Part shown: positions 1-5,385 of the stretch, piece after piece
Layout of the letters: the number at the start of each line of letters is the position of its first letter
How positions within the stretch are numbered: position 1 is the first letter of the stretch
Origin: Geopsychrobacter sp.
GTDB taxonomy: Bacteria > Desulfobacterota > Desulfuromonadia > Desulfuromonadales > Geopsychrobacteraceae
Length of the DNA stretch: 7,323 bases
Assembly: GCA_021647445.1 (NCBI GenBank)
Contig: JAKIUS010000075.1
Coordinates: 1 to 7,323 of the forward strand
Direction of reading: 5' to 3'
Position numbers and translations under genes: made by a program
The notes under the pieces: model-generated
What the model saw: the letters and a program-made list of their open reading frames with translations, nothing else
What the model was told of the DNA's origin: nothing
The model's database searches: none

Positions 1-297
1 TGGATGATCCCCGGCAAGATGGTCAAAGGCCCAGGCGGGGCGATGGATCTGGTTTCAGGGGTTAAAAAAGTCGTGGTGATGATGGATCACTGCGCCAAAG
101 ACGGCAGTCCGAAGATTTTAAATGAATGCAATTTGCCAATCACCGGCAAGGGGGTCGTCGATCTGCTGGTGACCAATAAAGGGGTCTTTGAGGTCGATGC
201 CGAACAGGGACTATGCCTGATTGAAATCTCGCCTTTTAGTTCACTGGAAGATCTAAGGGAATCGACAGGCTGTACGTTTACAGTCAATCTTTCATAA
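1..297 (+). CDS. atoA: CoA-transferase subunit beta (acetate/acetoacetate type), C-terminal part
   Basis: This is the C-terminal 98 residues of a class I CoA-transferase beta subunit; the reading frame is open through the left edge and ends at TAA 295-297. These heteromeric cytoplasmic enzymes move CoA between acetyl- or succinyl-CoA and acids such as acetoacetate or butyrate. Visible family hallmarks are PGKMVKGPGGAMDL at residues 4-17 of the fragment, the HCAKDGSPKIL stretch, and the LPITGKGVVDLLVT segment; these resemble E. coli AtoA more closely than the ScoB versions I recall. The catalytic glutamate lies in the missing N-terminal half and cannot be checked. One oddity is VTNKGVF, where relatives usually read VTELAVF or similar. 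The alpha subunit would be expected just upstream, outside the window. With bdhA 300 bp downstream, activation of acetoacetate to acetoacetyl-CoA is the likely role, but the acid substrate is inferred. Confidence 0.9.
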   Translation, partial: WMIPGKMVKGPGGAMDLVSGVKKVVVMMDHCAKDGSPKILNECNLPITGKGVVDLLVTNKGVFEVDAEQGLCLIEISPFSSLEDLRESTGCTFTVNLS

Positions 298-307
298 ACC
301 TGAAGCA

Positions 308-471
308 AGCAGGTTGTCGGACTATCCGGACTGAAGCGAAAATTTGGCTGATTGAGGACAGATTTTAACTCATTTGAGAGTAATAGCCGTAGCTATTGGT
401 CGAAAAGGTGCTGAAATATGGGCCAATCAGACGAATTTGCAGCCAGTCGTTGGAAAGCCCGACAGCCTGCT
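308..471. repeat. 164-bp imperfect palindrome, probable intergenic repeat (REP/MITE-like) element
   Basis: The two ends are inverted copies: 308-320 pairs with 459-471 over 13 bp with one T-G wobble. Further in, 329-333 pairs with 444-448 (5 of 5), 338-354 with 424-440 (15 of 17, one wobble), and 359-367 with 412-420 (8 of 9, one wobble). The apex is a 7-bp stem, 381-387 with 392-398, closing a four-base loop at 388-391. Together about 48 base pairs form one long cruciform or RNA hairpin. It carries no plausible ORF and no T-tract, so it is not a simple intrinsic terminator. Length, sharp ends and nested symmetry suggest a non-autonomous mobile or dispersed repeat, or a structured RNA. Only one copy lies in this window, so repeat status is inferred. 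Confidence 0.75.
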
Positions 472-507
472 AGGAAAACACTGTAAATAACTATGTAAGA
501 GATCAAA

Positions 508-522
508 TGGCGCGAGCAGGGC
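508..522 (+). promoter_or_regulatory. Weak sigma-54-like promoter candidate upstream of bdhA
   Basis: The sequence TGGCGC-N5-GGGC keeps the invariant GG and GC dinucleotides at the 12-bp spacing of -24/-12 promoters (consensus TGGCAC-N5-TTGC), but the -12 element has GG in place of TT. It would start transcription around 534, giving a leader of about 60 nt. I found no enhancer-binding site and no activator gene in the window, so this is only a candidate. Confidence 0.2.
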
Positions 523-580
523 AATATCGTATTTTGGTTTTTTCTCCAGCTCTGACTCTACGTTTCTCTGAGTGAACCCA

Positions 581-587
581 AAAGGAG
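581..587 (+). promoter_or_regulatory. Ribosome binding site of bdhA
   Basis: AAAGGAG ends 9 nt before the ATG at 597. It is a strong Shine-Dalgarno site and supports that start. Confidence 0.85.
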
Positions 588-596
588 TTAATTGAA

Positions 597-1358
597 ATGT
601 CTAAACAACAAGTTGCTCTGATTACCGGTGCCGCCAGTGGCATCGGCCTGGCTGCGGCCGAGGCCCTGGCCGCATCTGGACGTCAAGTTGTCATTGCCGA
701 CATCAACGGCGACGCGGGCGAGGCTGCAGCACAACGGCTTAACGGCATTTTCATTCAAGCCGATCTGAGCACAGGCTCGGGCTGTCGCGTGCTAGCAGAC
801 ACTGTTCTGGCCAAACACAGTTGCTGCGATATCCTTGTCAACAATGCAGGCATTCAGCATGTCGCGCCGATTGAGGATTTCCCCGAGGAGAAGTGGGAGT
901 TCATCATTAGCCTGATGCTGACGGCTCCCTTTCTGCTGACTAAATACCTCTGGCCTGCTATGCGCAAACAAAAATGGGGGCGCATCATCAATATCAATTC
1001 AGCCCATGGCCTACGCGCCTCGGAATTCAAGGTCGCCTACATCAGCGCGAAACATGGACTTGCAGGTTTGACTAAGACCGCCGCTCTCGAAGGAGGACCA
1101 CAGGGAATAACGGTCAACTCGATCTGTCCGGCCTATGTTCGCACCCCACTGATTGATGACCAGATTGATGCCCAAACTAAAACCCACAATATCCCACGAG
1201 AAGAAGTCATCAGCAGCATCATGCTCAAAAAGGCGGCGGTCAAGAAACTGATCGAGCCAAGTGAAGTTGGCGACCTCGTCGCCTACCTCTGCTCCGATTC
1301 TGCTGCCTGTATCACTGGTTCAATGCTGACTATCGACTGTGGCTGGACAGCAGCCTGA
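597..1358 (+). CDS. bdhA: D-3-hydroxybutyrate dehydrogenase (NAD-dependent, SDR family)
   Basis: A cytoplasmic short-chain dehydrogenase of 253 aa that interconverts (R)-3-hydroxybutyrate and acetoacetate with NAD. The Rossmann signature TGAASGIG is at residues 10-17, an acidic D35 at the end of the second strand favours NAD over NADP, and NNAG is at 82-85. The catalytic S135, Y148 and K152 are present. Substrate-pocket residues described for Pseudomonas fragi HBDH (Q94, H144, K152, Q196, W257) map with a constant 7-residue offset to Q87, H137, K145, Q189 and W250, which makes the specific assignment strong rather than generic SDR. The helix-4 position usually Asn in the SDR tetrad is M107, in LMLTAPF. 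The family's usual length is about 255-260 aa, so the gene is complete. It lies between a CoA-transferase gene and an ABC importer, consistent with ketone-body or polyhydroxybutyrate-monomer metabolism. Confidence 0.93.
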   Translation: MSKQQVALITGAASGIGLAAAEALAASGRQVVIADINGDAGEAAAQRLNGIFIQADLSTGSGCRVLADTVLAKHSCCDILVNNAGIQHVAPIEDFPEEKWEFIISLMLTAPFLLTKYLWPAMRKQKWGRIININSAHGLRASEFKVAYISAKHGLAGLTKTAALEGGPQGITVNSICPAYVRTPLIDDQIDAQTKTHNIPREEVISSIMLKKAAVKKLIEPSEVGDLVAYLCSDSAACITGSMLTIDCGWTAA

Positions 1359-1510
1359 CAAAAGCATAGTTTAAGAACAGTGTTTTATTTGTAGCTGGCT
1401 CGGGTTATAAACTAGGAGATATTTAGTACGATCACAGTATTGATATAACCAATTATAGAATTTCGATTATCACTGTCAATCAAACACGCATCATCAGCGC
1501 ATTTACCATC

Positions 1511-1541
1511 GGACAAATGTGGGTGGCTCCCCACTAAGTCC
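1511..1541 (+). promoter_or_regulatory. Hairpin in the livG leader with a competing alternative pairing
   Basis: GGAC (1511-1514) pairs with GTCC (1538-1541), and GTGGG (1519-1523) with CCCAC (1530-1534), separated by a small internal loop. The same strand can instead pair ATGTGGG (1517-1523) with CCCACAT (1564-1570), 7 bp, which excludes the inner stem. Such alternatives are typical of attenuators and riboswitches, but no T-tract or known riboswitch core is visible, so a regulatory role is speculative. Confidence 0.3.
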
Positions 1542-1656
1542 AAATACTACCGCAGGTTTCAGGCCCACATCTACTAATGGTAACCGGCACCTTCGGCGTG
1601 ACAAAAATAGAATCGGGGTATGTTTGAACTTTATCCCTTTTGTCCTATCTACATTC

Positions 1657-1662
1657 AGGAGG
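1657..1662 (+). promoter_or_regulatory. livG: Ribosome binding site that decides the livG start
   Basis: AGGAGG is a perfect Shine-Dalgarno core. The in-frame ATG at 1664 is only 1 nt away, too close to be used with it. The ATG at 1676 is 13 nt away, long but feasible, and gives the usual LivG N-terminus. The TTG at 1640 lies upstream of the site and is excluded. Confidence 0.6.
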
Positions 1663-1675
1663 TATGGCCGTCGTT

Positions 1676-2431
1676 ATGACCGCAGACTACATCATTGAAA
1701 CGCGCGACCTAACAAAGGAATTTTCTGGTTTTACTGCCGTCAGTGGAGTCAACCTCAGGGTAAGAAAAGGTTCAATTCACGCGCTGATCGGGCCCAACGG
1801 CGCCGGCAAAACGACCGTATTTAATCTGCTAACAAAATTCCTCATCCCCTCTTCAGGAACTATTCTGTTTAATGGAGTAGATATAACCCACGAGAAACCG
1901 GCGGATGTCGCCTTGCGCGGCATCATTCGTTCTTTTCAGATTTCGGCGGTATTTCCCAAACTCACCCCCTTTGAAAATGTCCGAGTGGCGTTGCAACGTC
2001 GACTTGGCACCACCTACCATTTTTGGAAGTCCGCCTCAAGCCTCGACGTTTTGGCAGGAAGAGCACTCGATTTGTTAGGCTCGGTTGGTCTGGAAGAGTT
2101 TGCCCATCACCATACCGAGGGCCTCGCCTACGGGCAGAAACGGGCGCTGGAGATCGCCACAACTTTGGCGTTAGAACCCGAATTAATGCTTCTTGATGAA
2201 CCGACCCAGGGGATGGGGGCAGAAGACGTGGGGAAAATCACCGAACTGGTCCGCAAGGTCGCAGAAAACCGTACAATCCTGATGGTCGAGCACAACCTGA
2301 AAGTAGTGGCAAGTCTGGCCGACCGAATCACAGTACTACAACGTGGCTCCATTCTGGCCGAAGGTGAATATGATGAAGTTTCCCAAAACCCACAAGTGAT
2401 GGAGGCCTACATGGGGAGCGCACATGCCTGA
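1676..2431 (+). CDS. livG: Branched-chain-amino-acid-type ABC transporter ATP-binding protein LivG
   Basis: One of the two nucleotide-binding subunits of a HAAT-family importer, 251 aa from the chosen ATG, the normal LivG length. It sits on the cytoplasmic face and hydrolyses ATP to drive uptake. Walker A GPNGAGKTT is at residues 39-47, the Q-loop glutamine at 88, an LAYGQ signature at 150-154, Walker B LMLLDEP at 170-176 with catalytic E175, and the switch histidine H206 in VEHN. All residues of its own ATP-binding half are canonical, but the signature has LAYGQ where LSGGQ is standard; LivG proteins commonly carry LSYGQ. The gene overlaps livF by 8 nt, implying translational coupling. The ATG at 1676 is chosen over ATG 1664 and TTG 1640 because of ribosome-binding-site spacing. 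Confidence 0.92.
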   Translation: MTADYIIETRDLTKEFSGFTAVSGVNLRVRKGSIHALIGPNGAGKTTVFNLLTKFLIPSSGTILFNGVDITHEKPADVALRGIIRSFQISAVFPKLTPFENVRVALQRRLGTTYHFWKSASSLDVLAGRALDLLGSVGLEEFAHHHTEGLAYGQKRALEIATTLALEPELMLLDEPTQGMGAEDVGKITELVRKVAENRTILMVEHNLKVVASLADRITVLQRGSILAEGEYDEVSQNPQVMEAYMGSAHA

Positions 2432-3140
2432 GGCACCGGCCAAAGAACTGCTGTCTATCTCAAATCTACACGCATATTACGGCGAGTCACATATCTTACA
2501 CGGCATCAATCTCTCGGTGCGCAAAGGTGAGCTTATAACCCTTCTTGGCCGCAACGGAGCGGGAAGGACAACGATTCTCAAATCGATTTTGGGCCTGGTG
2601 GAACGTCGTACGGGCTCAATCCGCGTGGTGGGACAGGAAACGATTAAACTCCCTACCTACCGTATCGCCCGTTTAGGGGTGGGGTACTGCCCGGAGGAAC
2701 GGGGAATTTTCTCCCGGCTCAACGTGGAGGAGAACCTACTGTTACCGCCGATCATAAAAAAGGGGGGAATGAGCTTAGCTGAAATTTACGAGCTCTTTAC
2801 CAACCTACTAGAACGCAAGAAAAGTATGGGTACCAGCTTGTCAGGGGGAGAGCAACAGATGCTGGCCATGGCCCGCATTCTGCGCACTGGGGCAGATCTG
2901 TTGCTGCTCGATGAAATCACTGAGGGTTTGGCACCGGTAATTGTTCAGGCTCTTGGCAAACTAATTCGGCAGCTTAAGGCACGAGGATTCACCATTATTC
3001 TCGTGGAGCAAAACTTTCATTTTGCAGCAGATTTGGCCGACCGGCACTATGTGGTTGACCACGGCACTATCGTGGAGATGATTCCAATGGAGGCTCTGGG
3101 CACGAGCATGGAGCGGCTCAGCGGTTATCTCGGGGTTTAG
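2424..3140 (+). CDS. livF: Branched-chain-amino-acid-type ABC transporter ATP-binding protein LivF
   Basis: The second ATPase subunit of the importer, 238 aa, full LivF length. The Walker A region reads GRNGAGRTT at residues 42-50, with arginine R48 (codon AGG, 2565-2567) where the phosphate-binding lysine is expected. The signature LSGGEQQ is at 139-145, Walker B LLLLDE at 159-164 with catalytic E164, followed by ITEGLAP rather than the usual PTEGLAP, and the switch position is Q196 in VEQN, as in LivF proteins generally. From memory, a LivF branch with GAGRTT and DEISEGLAP exists in other Proteobacteria, so R48 is probably a lineage trait and not an error; this needs checking. It starts inside the end of livG (8-nt overlap, GGGGAG about 6 nt upstream) and is followed after 34 nt by the binding-protein gene. 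Confidence 0.92.
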   Translation: MPEAPAKELLSISNLHAYYGESHILHGINLSVRKGELITLLGRNGAGRTTILKSILGLVERRTGSIRVVGQETIKLPTYRIARLGVGYCPEERGIFSRLNVEENLLLPPIIKKGGMSLAEIYELFTNLLERKKSMGTSLSGGEQQMLAMARILRTGADLLLLDEITEGLAPVIVQALGKLIRQLKARGFTIILVEQNFHFAADLADRHYVVDHGTIVEMIPMEALGTSMERLSGYLGV

Positions 3141-3174
3141 TTCAAAAACATTCAACGAAGGAAGGAACCGCATC

Positions 3175-4386
3175 ATGAAAAAAAGTTTTATGCAGTTCGT
3201 CATGGGTACCGCCATTCTCGGGTTGGCCATGACCGCCAGCGCAGCCGGTATTTCCAGCAATGTCGTAAAGATCGGGGTGCTCACGGATATGTCCGGGGTT
3301 TATTCCGCCATCGGCGGTAAGGGCAGTGTTACTGCTGCAAAAATGGCGATCGACGACTTCGGTGGCAAAGTTCTCGGCAAACCAATTCAGCTCATCTCGG
3401 CAGACCACCAGAATAAAGCAGACATCGCTTCGACCAAAGCTCGGGAGTGGGCTGACACCGAGCACGTCGACATGATTACCGGCTTACTCAACTCAGGTTG
3501 TGCGCTGGCAGTGCAAAAGATCGGCACGGAGAAAAAAATGATCTCCATGGCCACGGGAGCCGGCAGCACCACCCTGACCAACGAGCACTGCAGCCCCTAC
3601 GGAATCCACTACGTCTACGACACCTATGCCTTACCCAAGGTCGCTGGTAGCGCCATCGTCGATACCGGGGGCAAAACCTGGTACTTCCTCACCGCCGACT
3701 ATGCCTTCGGTCACTCTCTGGAAAAAAACACCAAGGCCTTTGTCAAAGCCCACGGTGGCAAAACCCTTGGACAAGTGCGTCATCCGCTGGCCACGGCTGA
3801 TTTCTCCTCCTACCTGCTTCAGGCCCAGGCCTCGGGTGCCAAGGTTATCGGTCTGGCCAACGCCGGCGGCGATTTCATCAACGCAGTCAAGCAAGCTCGG
3901 GAATTTGGCATTGTTCAAGGGGGACAAACTATCGCCGGGATGCTGGTTTTTTTGAGTGACGTGAAGAGTCTCGGTCTTGACGTCGCCCAGGGAATGAATT
4001 TCGCCACCAGTTTCTACTGGGATCGTGACGCGGCATCTCGGGAATGGTCAAAGCGTTATTTCGCCAAGACTAACGCAATGCCAACCATGGACCAGGCCGG
4101 AGTTTATTCAGCCGTCACGACTTATCTCAAGGCAATCAAAAAAGCAGGCACCGACGACCCCGACACCGTTATGAAGACGATGCGCGGCATGAAAATCAAC
4201 GATTTCTTTTCCATAAACGGCTATTTACGCGCCGATGGCTCCATGGTCCACGACATGTTCCTGGTCGAGGTAAAGAAACCCTCCGAGTCGAAAAGCCCCT
4301 GGGACCTTCTAAAGGTCATCAAACAGGTACCGGGCAACGAGGCGTTCATGCCTCTGTCTGAAGGCAGCTGTGCGCTGGTAAAGTAA
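3175..4386 (+). CDS. Periplasmic substrate-binding protein of the Liv-type ABC importer
   Basis: A type I periplasmic binding protein (Leu/Ile/Val-binding or receptor-family fold), 403 aa, that captures the solute and delivers it to LivHM. It has a Sec signal peptide: KK at 2-3, a hydrophobic core to about residue 19, and an AxA site at 21-23, so cleavage is expected after A23 or A24. There is no lipobox cysteine, so the mature protein is soluble in the periplasm. The mature part opens with KIGVLTDMSGVYSAIGGKG (32-50), followed by the DHQNKAD segment (77-83), a GAGST ligand-loop-like motif (128-132) and FLTADYAFGHSLE. Mature cysteines are C109, C139 and C399. The sequence belongs to a branch distinct from classical LivK, usually annotated only as ABC transporter substrate-binding protein, so the ligand is not predictable; the neighbouring enzymes hint at a short-chain acid. 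The ribosome binding site AAGGAAGGA (3158-3166) is well placed. Confidence 0.9.
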   Translation: MKKSFMQFVMGTAILGLAMTASAAGISSNVVKIGVLTDMSGVYSAIGGKGSVTAAKMAIDDFGGKVLGKPIQLISADHQNKADIASTKAREWADTEHVDMITGLLNSGCALAVQKIGTEKKMISMATGAGSTTLTNEHCSPYGIHYVYDTYALPKVAGSAIVDTGGKTWYFLTADYAFGHSLEKNTKAFVKAHGGKTLGQVRHPLATADFSSYLLQAQASGAKVIGLANAGGDFINAVKQAREFGIVQGGQTIAGMLVFLSDVKSLGLDVAQGMNFATSFYWDRDAASREWSKRYFAKTNAMPTMDQAGVYSAVTTYLKAIKKAGTDDPDTVMKTMRGMKINDFFSINGYLRADGSMVHDMFLVEVKKPSESKSPWDLLKVIKQVPGNEAFMPLSEGSCALVK

Positions 4387-4410
4387 AAAACAAACAACAA
4401 CCAGGTTGAA

Positions 4411-4444
4411 GACTCCGGTGCGAAGCCTGCTTCGCACCGGAGTC
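4411..4444 (+). promoter_or_regulatory. Perfect 15-bp hairpin between the binding-protein gene and livH
   Basis: The arm 4411-4425 is the exact reverse complement of 4430-4444, closing a four-base CCTG loop. GGTT (4404-4407) and AACC (4446-4449) could extend it past a small internal loop. It lies in the 83-nt gap after the binding-protein stop. No T-run follows, so it is not a classical terminator. Stable hairpins after binding-protein genes often protect the upstream mRNA from 3' exonucleases or partially stop transcription, giving more binding protein than permease. That role is inferred from position. Confidence 0.7.
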
Positions 4445-4469
4445 AAACCGCAAGCCCAGAGACCAGATA

Positions 4470-5375
4470 ATGCATCTATCCTATCAAATGGTTTTGGCAC
4501 AACTGATGCTCGGACTGAACAATGGTGCCTTTTATGCCATTCTCAGTCTGGGATTAGCCGTAATTTTCGGACTATTAAATATCATCAATTTCGCTCACGG
4601 AGCTCTTTACATGCTTGGCGCTTTCGTGGCCCTAATCGGTTATACAAAACTTGGCCCGCTGCTCGGCATGCCTGACTTTCACATGAACTACTGGGCCGCT
4701 CTAATCATCTCGCCACTAGTGGTCGGATTGTTGGGGGTTCTCATCGAAAAGACCATGCTTAAACGTCTCAGCAAGGTTGACCACCTGTATGGGTTGCTCC
4801 TGACCTTCGGTCTGGCACTGATCCTTCAGGGGGTTTTCACCAATTACTTCAACGTTTCAGGAACCTCCTACAATGGCAAACCGGAAATTCTGCGCGGAGT
4901 GGTGGATCTTAAGTTCAGGATGTTTCCCACCTACCGGCTCTGGTCGATCGGCCTCTCGCTTAGTGTCTGTTTTGTCACTTGGTTCGTCATCGAACGCACA
5001 AAACTCGGCTCCTACCTGCGAGCAGGCACAGAAAACCCTGCATTGGTGCAGGCCTTTGGTATAAATGTTCCGCTCATGATCACTCTGACCTACGGCTTCG
5101 GTGTGGGGTTGGCAGCCTTTGCCGGGGTAGTGGCGGCACCAATCTATTCGGTCAGCCCGATAATGGGTACGGAGATGATTATCACAGTTTTTGCCGTGGT
5201 CGTAATCGGCGGCATGGGCTCGATCATGGGGTCTATCTGGACAGGGCTTTCTCTCGGGATGCTCGAAGGACTGACCAAGGTGATCTATCCTCCAGCCGCC
5301 AACACCGTAATTTTCTTCATGATGATACTGGTGCTACTGATAAAACCAGCAGGCCTTTTCGGCAAAGAGCAGTGA
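4470..5375 (+). CDS. livH: Branched-chain-amino-acid-type ABC transporter permease LivH
   Basis: Inner-membrane permease of 301 aa, normal for LivH, forming the translocation path with LivM. The N-terminal hydrophobic helices contain the family motif NFAHG at residues 40-44 followed by ALYMLGAF. A cytoplasmic loop at about 181-201, with LRAGTENPALVQAFGI, is the EAA-like segment that contacts the ATPases. Several further hydrophobic spans follow, ending in a helix and the LIKPAGLFG tail typical of this permease family. The ribosome binding site is weak (AGAGA at 4458-4462, 7 nt before ATG), and the gene begins just after the strong hairpin, so translation may be lower than for the binding protein. 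The ATG at 4488 is an alternative start but lacks any Shine-Dalgarno site and would trim only six residues. Confidence 0.92.
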   Translation: MHLSYQMVLAQLMLGLNNGAFYAILSLGLAVIFGLLNIINFAHGALYMLGAFVALIGYTKLGPLLGMPDFHMNYWAALIISPLVVGLLGVLIEKTMLKRLSKVDHLYGLLLTFGLALILQGVFTNYFNVSGTSYNGKPEILRGVVDLKFRMFPTYRLWSIGLSLSVCFVTWFVIERTKLGSYLRAGTENPALVQAFGINVPLMITLTYGFGVGLAAFAGVVAAPIYSVSPIMGTEMIITVFAVVVIGGMGSIMGSIWTGLSLGMLEGLTKVIYPPAANTVIFFMMILVLLIKPAGLFGKEQ

Positions 5376-5379
5376 GGAG
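5375..5379 (+). promoter_or_regulatory. livM: Ribosome binding site of livM, overlapping the livH stop codon
   Basis: AGGAG begins on the last base of the livH TGA (5373-5375) and ends 6 nt before the GTG at 5386. It supports the GTG start and implies that livH and livM translation are coupled. Confidence 0.7.
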
Positions 5380-5385
5380 ACATCC

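Larger units (their letters stand above)
298..596. other. Intergenic region between the CoA-transferase gene and bdhA
   Basis: This 299-bp stretch holds no convincing coding sequence on either strand. Its first two thirds are the palindromic element at 308-471. The remainder (472-596) is the bdhA leader, with a weak sigma-54-like motif at 508-522, a pyrimidine-rich run around 534-570 and a ribosome binding site at 581-587. No T-tailed hairpin is seen after the CoA-transferase stop, so read-through into bdhA is possible unless the palindrome itself stops transcription. Confidence 0.7.
1359..1675. other. Gene-free leader region between bdhA and livG
   Basis: About 317 bp with no convincing ORF on either strand, and AT-richer than its neighbours, especially 1420-1480. 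It probably contains the promoter and 5' leader of the transporter operon, but I could not find a well-matched -35/-10 pair. Visible dyads are TATAA-CCAA-TTATA at 1444-1457, a looser TGATA (1441-1445) with TATCA (1468-1472), and the hairpin at 1511-1541. The AT-rich dyads may be operators or chance. No clear intrinsic terminator follows bdhA. Confidence 0.6.

Noticed and set aside
475..1386. Exact 10-bp inverted repeat flanking bdhA (475-484 and 1377-1386)
   Set aside because: Inverted 10-mers are expected many times by chance in a 7-kb window; the match does not extend, and no transposase or target duplication is seen.
1624..1651. TTGAAC and TATCTA as a sigma-70 promoter for livG
   Set aside because: Poor matches with 16-bp spacing, and the predicted start near 1658 would remove part of the livG ribosome binding site.
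1640..1675. Upstream N-terminal extension of LivG from TTG 1640 or ATG 1664
   Set aside because: The perfect AGGAGG at 1657-1662 lies downstream of the TTG and only 1 nt before ATG 1664, so neither start can use it; the extension is not a usual part of LivG.
2961..3465. Two minus-strand reading frames of about 107 codons (2961-3284 and 3142-3465)
   Set aside because: They lie antisense to livF and the binding-protein gene, show no recognisable domain, and the sense strand has clear family motifs throughout.
3626..3955. Plus-strand reading frame of 109 codons within the binding-protein gene
   Set aside because: Out-of-frame, Pro/Ser-rich shadow of a well-supported gene with no ribosome binding site.
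4411..4444. Interpretation of the perfect hairpin as an intrinsic terminator
   Set aside because: The sequence after the stem is AAACCGCAAG with no T-run, and the downstream genes livH and livM are needed for the same transporter.
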